Made by a program: the position numbers and the translations under genes. Source: DASQEH01 sp038239485 (GTDB taxonomy: Bacteria > Actinomycetota > Actinomycetes > Propionibacteriales > Nocardioidaceae). Taken from it: a DNA stretch of 56,257 nt. This document shows positions 7,980-16,529 of this stretch, piece by piece. The notes under the pieces were generated by a model that had not been told where the DNA came from, did no database searches, and saw only the letters and a list, made by a program, of their open reading frames with translations. The stretch is taken from contig JBBSET010000018.1 of assembly GCA_038239485.1 (NCBI GenBank), positions 1 to 56,257 on the forward strand, read 5' to 3'. Each line of letters opens with the position of its first letter. Position 1 is the stretch's first letter.

Positions 7980-9476
7980 TCACCCGACCTGCTGCCCGAG
8001 AACGACCTTGCTCTTCTCGAGCCGCCCGTCGTGGAGCACGGTCAAGACGACGGTGTCTCCTGGCTTGTAGCTCCGGATGCCCACGATCAGCTCGACCCCG
8101 TCGTGGACGATGGTGTCGTTGATCTTCTTGATCAGATCGTTCGTCTGGATCCCGGCCGCGTCCGCGGGGCCCGACGACGTGACCTGGGTGACCTTGGCGC
8201 CACCCAGCCCGGCCGCGAGGCTGACCTCCGCACCGATCACGGGGTACTCGGCGTGGCCGCTGGCGATGATCTGTTTGACCGTGCGTGACACCTGGTCTAT
8301 CGGTATGGAGAAGCCGACGCCGATGCTGCCCGACTGTTGGGTCGAGGACCCGCCGAGGGTGGCGATCGCGGAGTTGACGCCGATCACGAAGCCGTCCAGG
8401 TCGACGAGCGGTCCGCCGGAGTTGCCGGGGTTGATGGCAGCGTCGGTCTGGATCGCGTCGAGATACGACGTCTCTCCCTCGCCGCCGGCTGTGACCGGTC
8501 TGTCGGTCGCGCTGACGATCCCTGACGTCACCGTGGCGTTGAGCCCCAGCGGCGACCCGATCGCGACGACGGACTGACCCACCTGAACCTTGGCCGACGA
8601 GCCCAGTGTCGCCGGGACCAGCTTGGCCACGTCCGCGACCTGGATGACCGCGATGTCGTAAGCGGGACTGCGGCCGACGACCTTCGCCTGCTGTTCGCTC
8701 CCATCCGACAGGGTCACGCGGATCTCGCCACTCGAGCCGGCCGGTTCGATCACGTGATTGTTGGTGATGATGTGGCCCTCTCGGTCGTAGACGAAGCCCG
8801 AGCCGGTGACCTCTGCCTGCGCTCCCTGCACGTCGATCGAGACCACGCTCGGCAGCACCTTGCGGGCGACGCCGACCACGGGGCTCTGGGCGGCTCCCCC
8901 TGCCACCGGCCCGCTGGACGTGATGACCGGCTGGACCGGTGCTGCCGAGTTGTTCGCGGTGGTATCGGTATCGGAGCGGGCCAGTGTGCCGCCTAGGACC
9001 CCGCCGCCGAGGCCGAGCAGCAGCGCGACGACGGCAACAGGTATCAGGATCGACCGGCCCCGTCGACGCGGCGGTCCGCCACCGGGTGGGTATGCCGGGC
9101 CGTAAGGGCCGATGGGCGGCCGGCTGCCCGGCGGCGGGCCGAGCGGGCGCTGGCGCGGCGTCTGCTGGGGCGGCGTTTGCTGGGGAAACGGCTGCCCATA
9201 CGGCTGCTGGGGGTAGGACTGCTGCGGATAGGACTGCTGCGGATAAGGCTGCTGGGGCGGCCCCTGCTGTTGGTAGGGCGGCGGTGGATAGGCGGGCGAG
9301 CTGGACGGCTGATGCGGGTAGCCGGGCGGCGTGGGCGGCGGTGGATAGGCGGGCGAGCTGGACGGCTGATGCGGCGCGGGCCGCTGGTCACGCGGGGGAG
9401 TCGGCTCCCAGATCGGGCGCTGCTCCCTCTCGTCCTCGGGCGGCTGACCCGGTCCGACTGGAGGCTGCGACACCAC
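7980..9476 (-). CDS. htrA: HtrA/DegQ-like serine protease with PDZ domain
   Basis: A 498-residue membrane-anchored S1C protease. A cytosolic Pro/Gln/Tyr-rich tail (residues 1-140) precedes one membrane helix (ILIPVAVVALLLGLGGGVLG), then a trypsin-like domain with His in ITNNHVI, Asp in YDIAVIQ and Ser in NPGNSGGPL, and a C-terminal PDZ domain (from about residue 400). It degrades or refolds damaged envelope proteins. It lies six bases downstream of the anti-sigma gene in a sigE-antisigma-htrA operon, so SigE control of its own protease arm is likely. The tail contains a 42-base direct repeat described separately. A GTG-GTG pair offers alternative starts one codon apart. Confidence 0.93.
   Translation of the reverse strand: MVSQPPVGPGQPPEDEREQRPIWEPTPPRDQRPAPHQPSSSPAYPPPPTPPGYPHQPSSSPAYPPPPYQQQGPPQQPYPQQSYPQQSYPQQPYGQPFPQQTPPQQTPRQRPLGPPPGSRPPIGPYGPAYPPGGGPPRRRGRSILIPVAVVALLLGLGGGVLGGTLARSDTDTTANNSAAPVQPVITSSGPVAGGAAQSPVVGVARKVLPSVVSIDVQGAQAEVTGSGFVYDREGHIITNNHVIEPAGSSGEIRVTLSDGSEQQAKVVGRSPAYDIAVIQVADVAKLVPATLGSSAKVQVGQSVVAIGSPLGLNATVTSGIVSATDRPVTAGGEGETSYLDAIQTDAAINPGNSGGPLVDLDGFVIGVNSAIATLGGSSTQQSGSIGVGFSIPIDQVSRTVKQIIASGHAEYPVIGAEVSLAAGLGGAKVTQVTSSGPADAAGIQTNDLIKKINDTIVHDGVELIVGIRSYKPGDTVVLTVLHDGRLEKSKVVLGQQVG
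9276..9374 (-). repeat. 42-bp direct repeat inside htrA cytosolic tail
   Basis: Two perfect 42-base copies at 9276-9317 and 9333-9374, offset by 57 bases (19 codons), encode two copies of PHQPSSSPAYPPPP in the disordered tail of the protease. Because the offset is a multiple of three, expansion or contraction keeps the reading frame, so tail length may vary between strains. Confidence 0.9.
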
Positions 9477-9482
9477 GGTCGA

Positions 9483-10964
9483 TCAGCTCGCGTGGCCGAC
9501 GAGCGAACCAAGTCGGTCGAGCCCCGCGCCGATCCGGTCGCGGAACCCGGCGGAATAGCTGGCCTGGTGCGGAAGTTCGTCGATGACGTGGGCCGCCATG
9601 TCGTGGGGGGCATCGGTCACGACGGTGTAGACGGTGTCGTACGACTGCCAGACGGCGACGGTCGGCAGGCCGTAGCGGACGTAGACCGTTGTCGGACCGA
9701 CTGGCATCGAGTCGAAGCCGGCGACGGCGGCGGGATCGAGGGAGCCACGCTGCTCGAACAACGAGACGGTCGACAGACCGTCGGTGTAGTCGGCCCGCAT
9801 CACGTCGCCGCCGACGTCGACGTGTTCGAGCCCGGACAGCTCGAAGGAGCCGTGCAGCTTCCCGGGGCAGGTCCAGCCGGCGTCGTTGAGAGCGGCGGCA
9901 GACGTCATCGATACCGGGCTGACCGAGGGTTGCTCGAGCTCCGGCGGGAGGTGGGTGAAGAATCCGCCCTTGGTCACGTCGAGACTGGTGAAGCCCGTCG
10001 ACCGGACCAGCACACCGCGGTCATACATCTCTCGCCGCAGCAGCAGGCCGGTGGCGTCATCGATCCAGAACCGGGCATCGAGGACACCGCCCCGGCTCGC
10101 CGCGATGACGGTCACCCGACGGTCGACCAGCGTCGCCGGCCCGACGACGGCCACGTCGTACGACTGGACGAGCTGGTCGACCGAGGCGCCGAGGCTCTGG
10201 TCGGCGTCGTCCTGTTCGGGCACGAAGGTCGCCTGGGGGCGTGCTGCACCGTGGTCGAACCCGAAGGTGGTGCCCTGTCCGGGCACGTGGTCCACCTCCA
10301 CTGTCACGGTCGACACGTTGGCCGAGCCGAACGTCTCTATCTGCTGTTCACCGTCGTAGGCGACGTCGCGGGGAGCCATCACCGCCCGCCGCAGGTACGC
10401 CACCGCCGACCGCTCGTCTCCAGGTGAAGTACCGGGCGTCAGCCGTCGCCGCGTCGCCGCGGACACCCCTGAGGTGATGAGCGCCGCCGGCTCAGGGCCG
10501 CCGTTGAAGTTCCCGTTGATAGCGCCGACCGGCGGATCCGACAGGGGCGCGACCCCGGTATTGCCGGCGAAGTCGGCTGCATACTCGTCGACCGGCGGAG
10601 AGACGCGCGGCGGGGTCGCGTCGGTCGGGCCGCCCACGACGTAGGCGAGCGACAAGACGGCGACCGACATCGAACCAGCGCCGACCAGGAGCCGACGTAG
10701 CACAGGAGCCAGCCTCGACCGCCCGGAGGCCAGAGCCGACGGTGCCTTGGCACGCGCCTCGGCCACATTGCTCAGCATGCAGACGAGGTCGGCCGACGGG
10801 TCTCCGGTCGCCAGCCCGGACATCCTGGCTTTGAGCGCCAGCATCACCTTCAGCTCGTGGCGGCACTCGGCGCAGCCGCGGGCATGCGCGAGGGCGCGCC
10901 GTCTCGGCGCACCGTGGAGCTCGTTGTCGATGAGCGCTGAGACGCGGTGGTGCAGGTGGCTCAT
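9483..10964 (-). CDS. Anti-sigma factor: zinc-finger ZAS domain fused to RseB/MucB-like extracytoplasmic domain
   Basis: A 493-residue probable anti-SigE factor. The N-terminal ZAS domain (about residues 1-55) has the HxxxCxxC signature in HARGCAEC. One membrane helix lies at about 88-112 (LLVGAGSMSVAVLSLAYVV). The large outer part includes a region from about 180 to 350 resembling the lipoprotein-carrier-like fold of MucB/RseB (IDDATGLLLRREMYDRGVLV, then TGFTSLDV) and a further C-terminal domain. The cytosolic zinc finger should hold SigE while the exterior part senses envelope damage. It starts with ATGA overlapping the sigE stop and is followed by htrA. Mycobacterial RseA is much shorter, so the attached sensor is the notable point. 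Confidence 0.85.
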   Translation of the reverse strand: MSHLHHRVSALIDNELHGAPRRRALAHARGCAECRHELKVMLALKARMSGLATGDPSADLVCMLSNVAEARAKAPSALASGRSRLAPVLRRLLVGAGSMSVAVLSLAYVVGGPTDATPPRVSPPVDEYAADFAGNTGVAPLSDPPVGAINGNFNGGPEPAALITSGVSAATRRRLTPGTSPGDERSAVAYLRRAVMAPRDVAYDGEQQIETFGSANVSTVTVEVDHVPGQGTTFGFDHGAARPQATFVPEQDDADQSLGASVDQLVQSYDVAVVGPATLVDRRVTVIAASRGGVLDARFWIDDATGLLLRREMYDRGVLVRSTGFTSLDVTKGGFFTHLPPELEQPSVSPVSMTSAAALNDAGWTCPGKLHGSFELSGLEHVDVGGDVMRADYTDGLSTVSLFEQRGSLDPAAVAGFDSMPVGPTTVYVRYGLPTVAVWQSYDTVYTVVTDAPHDMAAHVIDELPHQASYSAGFRDRIGAGLDRLGSLVGHAS

Positions 10965-11554
10965 GCGGCTCCCCCGGCGGGGGCACCATCCAAGGCTCCC
11001 CCGAACCGGGTCCGGGTCGGAGTCGGGGCTCGATGCATCAGCGCCTTGCGCAGCATCGACCGGCCGCGGTGGATCCGCGAGCGCACGGTCCCGATCTTGA
11101 CGCCGAGGACGTCGGAGATCTCCTCGTACGACAGGCTCTCGATGTCACACAGCACGACCGCCACCCGGAACTCCGGCCGCAACGAGGCGAGCGCCGACTC
11201 GATGTCGGCGTCGAACATGTCGTCGAACAACTCACGGTCCGGCGGCGGCAGGAGCCCCGGAAGCTTGTCGCCGGCATCGTCGGGGAGGGCGTCGAAGCGG
11301 ATCCGCTGCCGACGCCTGGCTCCATCGAGGAAGAGGTTCGTCGTGATGCGGTGCAGCCAGCCCTCGAAGGTCCCCGGCCGAAATGTCGACAGCGACCTGA
11401 AGACCCGGACGAAGACTTCCTGGGTCAGGTCCTCCGCGTCTTGTCGGTTGCCCGTCAGGCGGTATGCCAGCCGGTACACACGAGCCGAGTGCTGGCGGAC
11501 GATCTCGTCCCAGCTCGGAGCGGTCCACTCGTCGGCCTCGGCCTGCGGATCCAT
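10961..11554 (-). CDS. sigE: ECF RNA polymerase sigma factor SigE
   Basis: A 197-residue group-4 sigma factor. Region 2 runs from about residue 20 to 90 (YRLAYRLTGNRQDAEDLTQE, the core-binding and -10 recognition part) and region 4 from about 125 to 175 (LSYEEISDVLGVKIGTVRSR is the -35-binding helix-turn-helix). Placement with an anti-sigma gene, htrA and the divergent O-methyltransferase is the classic envelope-stress sigE locus. The ATG at 11554 is preferred because the open frame upstream is antisense to the start of the O-methyltransferase gene and encodes nothing recognisable; no strong Shine-Dalgarno is seen, and a GTG a few codons upstream is possible. Confidence 0.93.
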   Translation of the reverse strand: MDPQAEADEWTAPSWDEIVRQHSARVYRLAYRLTGNRQDAEDLTQEVFVRVFRSLSTFRPGTFEGWLHRITTNLFLDGARRRQRIRFDALPDDAGDKLPGLLPPPDRELFDDMFDADIESALASLRPEFRVAVVLCDIESLSYEEISDVLGVKIGTVRSRIHRGRSMLRKALMHRAPTPTRTRFGGALDGAPAGGAA

Positions 11555-11653
11555 GTCGCCAAGGGTACGTGACCGTTCAACTCGCGCCACAGTGTCCAGA
11601 CCCGTCGCCCAACGGATAGGCTCGACCGCGATCAGTGCACACCGGCCCCTCAC

Positions 11654-12313
11654 GTGGGCCACAGTGAGGAGACCACCATCGCCACCGGGTTGAAGCCAGC
11701 ATCGTGGACGTACGCCGAGCAGTTCGTCGCCGAGGACGACGTGCTGACCCATGCGCGTGAGCGTGCCGCGCACCTGCCAGCGACACCGATCGGCCCGGGA
11801 GGGGGCGCCACCCTGCGCTTCGTCGCGGCCCTCATCCAGGCGAAGAACGTCGTCGAGGTCGGTACCGGGTGCGGGATCTCGGGCGTCTGGACCATCCGCG
11901 GGATGCGCTCCGACGGCGTCCTTACGTCGGTCGACCTGGAGGCCGAGCACCAGCGACTGGCGAAGCAGGCGTTCACCGAGGCGGGCATCGCGACGCAGCG
12001 GGTCCGGCTGATTCCCGGTGCCGCGCTCGAGGTCTTGCCGAGGTTGACAGACGGACACTACGACCTGGTGTTCTGCGACGGCGACAAAGAGGAGTACCCG
12101 CAATACCTGCGTCAGGCCCTGCGACTGCTCAGGCGCGGCGGCGTGGTGGCCTTCGACAACACCCTCTGGCACGACAAGGTGGCCGACACGTCGGCCCGCG
12201 ACCCCGAGACCGTGGCGATCCGTGAGACCCTGCGCGAGGTGAGCGACGACGAGTCGCTGCTGCCGCTCCTGCTTCCTGTCGGCGACGGGTTGTTGCTCGC
12301 GCAGAAGCGCTGA
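11654..12313 (+). CDS. SAM-dependent O-methyltransferase
   Basis: A 219-residue class I methyltransferase of the catechol/caffeoyl-CoA O-methyltransferase-like family (relative of mycobacterial Rv1220c). The SAM-binding motif is VVEVGTGCGISG at about residues 69-80, SVDLEAEH binds the ribose, and YDLVFCDGDKEEY with FDNTLWHDKV carries the metal-binding residues. The natural substrate is not established. It is divergent from sigE with about 100 bases between starts, as in mycobacteria. The GTG start at 11654 sits in a CACGTG hexamer. Confidence 0.9.
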   Translation: MGHSEETTIATGLKPASWTYAEQFVAEDDVLTHARERAAHLPATPIGPGGGATLRFVAALIQAKNVVEVGTGCGISGVWTIRGMRSDGVLTSVDLEAEHQRLAKQAFTEAGIATQRVRLIPGAALEVLPRLTDGHYDLVFCDGDKEEYPQYLRQALRLLRRGGVVAFDNTLWHDKVADTSARDPETVAIRETLREVSDDESLLPLLLPVGDGLLLAQKR

Positions 12314-12334
12314 CCGTCGGCCCGGTCGCGCCGC

Positions 12335-13870
12335 TCAGCCGCTGACCGTGTCCCGGCCCTGCTGCTCGAGCCAGCGCAGCAGCAGGCGGGCGCCGAACCC
12401 GGTGGCACCCAGGGTGTACTCGAACTCGTCGACCGGCGAGTCGCCGACGCTCGCGATGTCGAGGTGCGCCCAGGGCACGTCCGCGACGAAGTGCTGGAGG
12501 AACAGCGCCGCCGTGATCGCGCCCGGGCCGCCGGCGGCGTTCGTGGCGTCGGCGAACGTGTTCTCGAGCAAGGGCTCGTACTCGACGAAGAGCGGCAATC
12601 GCCACAGCGGCTCTCCCGCGAGCGCACCGGCGGCGTCAAGGGCGTCGGCCAGCCGGTCGTCGTTGGCGAAGAGCGCACCGAGCGACGTACCGAGCGCGGC
12701 CTTGCCGGCACCGGTGAGCGTAGCCACGTCGACGACAGCGGCGGCGTCGATGTGCTCACCGGCATAGGCGAGCGCATCGGCCAGCACCAGCCGGCCCTCG
12801 GCATCGGTGTTCCCGATCTCGCTGGTGCGGCCGCCGAGATGGGTGACCACGTCACCGGGACGCATCGAGGCCGCGCCGAACGCGTTCTCTGCCGAGGCGA
12901 CGAGACCGGTCACCGCGACCTTCACGTCGAGTGCGCGCAGCCCCTCCAGCACGGCGATCACCACGCCGGCCCCAGTCATGTCGCGCTTCATCGACATCAT
13001 CCCGGTCGCCGGCTTGATGGACAGCCCGCCCGAGTCGAAGGTGATGCCCTTGCCCACCAGGACGACGTGAGGGGTATGACGGTCGGCACCCTCGGGCTCA
13101 TAGTCCAACCGCAGGAAGCGCGACTCGTACTGCGACCCCGATCCGACAGCGAGGATGCCGCCGAAGCCGTCCTCGAGCAGCCTTGCCTCGTCCCACACCT
13201 CGAGGGTGAGGCCGCCGCGCAACGCTGCCTCCGACGCCCAGTGCTCGAGCTGGACAGGACCCTTCTCGTTCGACGGCGTCAGCGCGTACGTGCGTGCCCG
13301 CCACGACGCCATCGCCCGGGCCTTCGCCGCGGCGACGACCGCGCCCCTGGATCCGTCGGGCACGCCGGCGAGGACGAAAGCGGGTACCTCCTGGTGGCCG
13401 TCGCGGGCCGTCGACTTGCGAGTGAAACTGAACGATCCGAGGACGAGACCCTCCACGAATGCGGCCAGCTGGTCGTCATCACCCAGTGCGGCGACGGAGG
13501 TGGCGGCGGTCCCCCGCTTCCGTGCGGCACGCGCGATGGCGGCGCCTGCCCGGCGGTGGTCGCGCAGGGAGCCCGACCCGAGCCCGACGAGGACGACGGT
13601 GGTGAGTCCGGAGGGTCCGTCCAGTACCTGATGGGTGACGACCTCACCCCCCTTGCCGGTGGCCTCGGCCACCTCGAGCAGCTGGAACACGTCGACGTCG
13701 AGGCCGGCCATGGCGGCGTCTGCACCCACAGAGACGGTGTAGGTGGCCGGCTCCCCCTCCTCGCGGGTGAAGCCGACTGCCAGGACGGCCGCGTCGGCGG
13801 TCACGGAGTCGAGCGGCTCCGGGGTGGTCCTGACGACCACGGGGCGGGGCTCACTGGGGTCGGGCGGCAT
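12335..13870 (-). CDS. pepA: Leucyl aminopeptidase (M17)
   Basis: A 511-residue dizinc M17 aminopeptidase removing N-terminal residues from peptides. The catalytic C-terminal half has GKGITFDSGGLSIKP (metal ligands and Lys), the conserved MKRDMTGAG stretch, and NTDAEGRLVLADAL (signature with the Asp and Glu ligands and catalytic Arg). The N-terminal half is the usual macro-like domain. I chose the ATG at 13870 (MPPDPSEP); a GTG at 13906 would add 12 residues, and neither has a good Shine-Dalgarno. It is convergent with the O-methyltransferase, 21 bases apart. Confidence 0.93.
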   Translation of the reverse strand: MPPDPSEPRPVVVRTTPEPLDSVTADAAVLAVGFTREEGEPATYTVSVGADAAMAGLDVDVFQLLEVAEATGKGGEVVTHQVLDGPSGLTTVVLVGLGSGSLRDHRRAGAAIARAARKRGTAATSVAALGDDDQLAAFVEGLVLGSFSFTRKSTARDGHQEVPAFVLAGVPDGSRGAVVAAAKARAMASWRARTYALTPSNEKGPVQLEHWASEAALRGGLTLEVWDEARLLEDGFGGILAVGSGSQYESRFLRLDYEPEGADRHTPHVVLVGKGITFDSGGLSIKPATGMMSMKRDMTGAGVVIAVLEGLRALDVKVAVTGLVASAENAFGAASMRPGDVVTHLGGRTSEIGNTDAEGRLVLADALAYAGEHIDAAAVVDVATLTGAGKAALGTSLGALFANDDRLADALDAAGALAGEPLWRLPLFVEYEPLLENTFADATNAAGGPGAITAALFLQHFVADVPWAHLDIASVGDSPVDEFEYTLGATGFGARLLLRWLEQQGRDTVSG

Positions 13871-13936
13871 CTCAGAAACAGTAGGACCCCGTCGGCGCTG
13901 ACACACCGTCCGGGGTCCTGACCGAGAGCTGGCGAA

Positions 13937-14104
13937 TCAGGTGGTCACTCCGCTCAGCGCCACTTCGAGCGCTTTCGCCTCGTCTGCGTTGAGCTCGACC
14001 ACGAGCCGTCCGCCACCTTCGAGGGGTACGCGCATCACCAGGCCGCGCCCTTCCTTTGTGACTTCCAGCGGACCGTCGCCCGTCCGCGGCTTCATCGCCG
14101 CCAT
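13937..14104 (-). CDS. DUF3117 mini-protein
   Basis: A 55-residue actinobacterial protein: MAAMKPRTGDGPLEVTKEGR at the start, then a short beta-rich body ending in LNADEAKALEVALSGVTT. The family (mycobacterial Rv1211) is widely conserved in actinobacteria and its function is unknown. The ATG at 14104 is supported by GGTAGGT just upstream and by the family's fixed N-terminus; longer readings include unrelated arginine-rich residues. Confidence 0.85.
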   Translation of the reverse strand: MAAMKPRTGDGPLEVTKEGRGLVMRVPLEGGGRLVVELNADEAKALEVALSGVTT

Positions 14105-14230
14105 CAGCGGACCTACCCTTCGTCGTGAGCGCCGGACTCCACCCCATCTCGGGTCGAGACGCCGGTGGCGCATCAGTTTCGGTGTCTATTATCGCACCGT
14201 CTCAGGAACCGTGGTGCAGACTGCTGCCTT

Positions 14231-15019
14231 GTGAATGCCCGGTCTGCCCTGTTCGACGTGTACGGCGACCATCTGAGGTCGCGGGGCGGTGTCGCGCCGG
14301 TCGCCGGGCTCGTCACGATGATGGCTCCGCTGGGGATCTCCGCGCCGGCAGTGCGTACCGCGATCTCGCGGATGGTCCGGCAGGGATGGCTCTCGCCGGT
14401 CCGCTTGGACGGCGGCGCCGGCTACCAGCTGTCGACCCGCGCCGAGCATCGGCTCGCGGACGCGGCGAGCCGGATCTACCGCACCCGCCCGCCGGGATGG
14501 GACGGCCGCTGGCACCTCGTTGTGCTCGAGCGGGTACCGGAACGAGCTGGCCGCGAGCGACTCCGCTCTGCCATGACCTTCCTCGGGTATGCACAGCTTC
14601 GAGACGACACGTGGATCAGCCCCCGGGCATCCGGTGAGCTGGACTCTCTGCTGGACGCCGAAGGCGTACGCGGCCGACGGTTCCTCGCGTCGTACGACGG
14701 CACGGATACCGAGCTGACGACAGCGGCGTGGGACGTGCACGGCCTCGGGTGCTCGTATGCCCGCTGGCTCGACGGGGCCGCTGGGCTGGTGGCGGCCGCG
14801 GGAGACGACCCTGGGGATCGCGACGCCTTCGTGGTGCGGAGCCGACTCGTGCACGAGTGGCGGAAGTTCCTCTTCCGCGACCCGGGGCTGCCACGCCAGC
14901 TACTGCCGGCGGACTGGCCCGGAGAGGCGGCGGCGGACTACTTCGACGAGCAGTCGACGCGGCTGTTGCCGGCTGCGGGGCGGTACGTTGATGGTTGCAT
15001 GCGAGGAGACGCCCCGTAG
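14231..15019 (+). CDS. PaaX family transcriptional regulator
   Basis: A 262-residue PaaX-type repressor. The N-terminal winged helix (SALFDVYGDHLRSRGG, then ISAPAVRTAISRMVRQGWL) binds DNA and the C-terminal PaaX domain (LFRDPGLPRQLLPADWPG, near residue 225) binds ligand. In the known system PaaX represses phenylacetate catabolism and responds to phenylacetyl-CoA. The GTG at 14231 is chosen because the family begins at this point; upstream readings are not conserved in character. The enoyl-CoA hydratase 34 bases downstream is a plausible target, but no other paa genes are in the window. Confidence 0.9.
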   Translation: MNARSALFDVYGDHLRSRGGVAPVAGLVTMMAPLGISAPAVRTAISRMVRQGWLSPVRLDGGAGYQLSTRAEHRLADAASRIYRTRPPGWDGRWHLVVLERVPERAGRERLRSAMTFLGYAQLRDDTWISPRASGELDSLLDAEGVRGRRFLASYDGTDTELTTAAWDVHGLGCSYARWLDGAAGLVAAAGDDPGDRDAFVVRSRLVHEWRKFLFRDPGLPRQLLPADWPGEAAADYFDEQSTRLLPAAGRYVDGCMRGDAP

Positions 15020-15053
15020 GCGTGCGAGTTGGTGAGAGGACGGGGATGCCGGC

Positions 15054-15851
15054 ATGACCCAGCCTCCACCTGTGGAGTACGTCGTCGACGGTCCGGTCGC
15101 CACGATCGCGCTGAACCGGCCCGATGCCATGAACAGTCTGGACGCCGGCGCGAAGCTCGCCCTGCTCGCCGCCGTCCGCCGGGCTGCTGGCGACGGCGAC
15201 GTGAGGTGCGTCGTCATCACCGGTCGCGGGCGGGCGTTCTGTGTCGGTCAGGACCTTCGCGAGCACAGCGAGAGCATCGCGTCCAAGTCGATCGAGGAGG
15301 TGTGGAGCACCGTCGCCGACGAGTTCAGCCCGATCGCGCTGGGCATCGCCACGATGGAGAAGCCCGTCATCGCCGCCGTGAACGGAGTTGCGGCGGGAGC
15401 GGGGATGTCGATCGCGCTCGCCTGCGACCTGCGCATCGCCGCTGACTCGGCGGGCTTCAACACCGCCTTCACCGGGATCGGGCTCTCCTGCGACACGGGT
15501 ATCTCGTGGAGCCTGCCGCGATTGGTGGGGCGCGCCAAGGCATTGGAGCTGTTGCTGGTGCCGCGGACCGTACGGGCTGCCGAGGCGCTCGACCTCGGGC
15601 TGGTGACGACGGTGGTTCCGGCGGACTCGCTACCGGCCGAGACGGCGACGTTGGCCCGGACGTTGGCCGCCGGCCCGACCCTCGCGTACGCGTCGGTGAA
15701 ACAGGCAGTCACCTTCGCCGCAACGCATCCGATGGACGAGGCGCTGGGCTTCGAGGGCGAGATGATGAGGCGGACGGGTGGCTCAGCCGACCACCGCAAC
15801 GCCGTCGCGTCGTTTCTGGCGAAGGAGAAGGCCACATTCGAGGGCCGTTGA
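15054..15851 (+). CDS. Enoyl-CoA hydratase/isomerase (PaaG/PaaB-like crotonase)
   Basis: A 265-residue crotonase-fold enzyme. It has the CoA-binding/oxyanion segments GRGRAFCVGQDLREH and AAVNGVAAGAGMSIALACD and the second half GLSCDTGISWSLPRLVGRAKA; an Asp in CDTG fits PaaG-type isomerases of phenylacetate degradation. It would hydrate or isomerise an unsaturated acyl-CoA in the cytosol. It follows the PaaX regulator by 34 bases on the same strand, so both may be one transcript tied to aromatic-acid use. Confidence 0.88.
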   Translation: MTQPPPVEYVVDGPVATIALNRPDAMNSLDAGAKLALLAAVRRAAGDGDVRCVVITGRGRAFCVGQDLREHSESIASKSIEEVWSTVADEFSPIALGIATMEKPVIAAVNGVAAGAGMSIALACDLRIAADSAGFNTAFTGIGLSCDTGISWSLPRLVGRAKALELLLVPRTVRAAEALDLGLVTTVVPADSLPAETATLARTLAAGPTLAYASVKQAVTFAATHPMDEALGFEGEMMRRTGGSADHRNAVASFLAKEKATFEGR

Positions 15852-15902
15852 TGCCGAGACCCGGTGCCGTTGTCCGCTACGCCGTCCTCGTCGCCTCGCG
15901 AG

Positions 15903-16400
15903 ATGCCCCTCCTGCCGGACATCATCGGAGTGCGAGCCGACGTCTCGCAGATGGTGACGATCAGCTCGCGTGGCTTCGCCTCGACGACCGGCAGACTCAA
16001 GGGCGTGGCGGCCGCGGCCCGGTTCAGGATGCTCGCGGCCCTCGGCCGGCTCGACGATCCGGGCGCAGCGCTGCCGTACGAGGACGTCGACGGTAACGAC
16101 TGGTGGCCGGACGAGCCTCGGGCCCCTTCGACGTACACCATCTATCGGCGGCACCGGGCAGCGAGTACCCACTGGCGGCGGACCTGGGCCGAGCACCTGG
16201 ACGGCTACAGCGTCCAGTACCGGTTCGCCATCGAGGTCGGCTTCAACCCGCCTGGCGGAGTGCATACTCGCAGTCGGACCGGCAGCGGGTCGGCACCCGG
16301 CTTGCCGACCCGTCCATGGGCGGCGGCATCTTCCTGCATGGCAAGGGCAACGGATTGACGGCCGGTATGTCCGCAGATGCAGGTCGCGATGACGGCCGGT
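15903..16400 (+). pseudogene. Decayed L,D-transpeptidase (YkuD-like) family gene
   Basis: Pieces of a secreted L,D-transpeptidase-like family are recognisable but in different frames. In one frame: SQMVTISSRGFASTTGRL, then after an apparent internal loss RLDDPGAALPYEDVDGNDWW and EHLDGYSVQYRFAIEVGFN. A frameshift at about 16258-16270 moves to the frame encoding TRLADPSMGGGIFLHGKGNG with LTAG, and a return to the first frame supplies the expected cysteine (TGT at 16368) followed by PQMQVAM. The central part of the domain, some 35-45 codons between TTGRL and RLDDPG, appears deleted. There is no signal peptide left. The product is therefore almost certainly non-functional. The exact ends are approximate. 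Confidence 0.72.
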
Positions 16401-16529
16401 CGGGCGACGTCAGGCGCGGTGCCGCCCGTCCTTGCGGCCACCGCCAAGAGTGGGCCGAACAGCCCTCAGACGGCGAACATGGCCAGTAGGAGGGCGACCC
16501 GCATGCCGACCGACCGGGGAGACGAACGC

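Noticed and set aside
11555..12172. Extension of the sigE frame by 200 codons upstream
   Set aside because: This stretch is antisense to the O-methyltransferase gene, has no homology to sigma factors, and the ATG at 11554 gives the normal ECF length.
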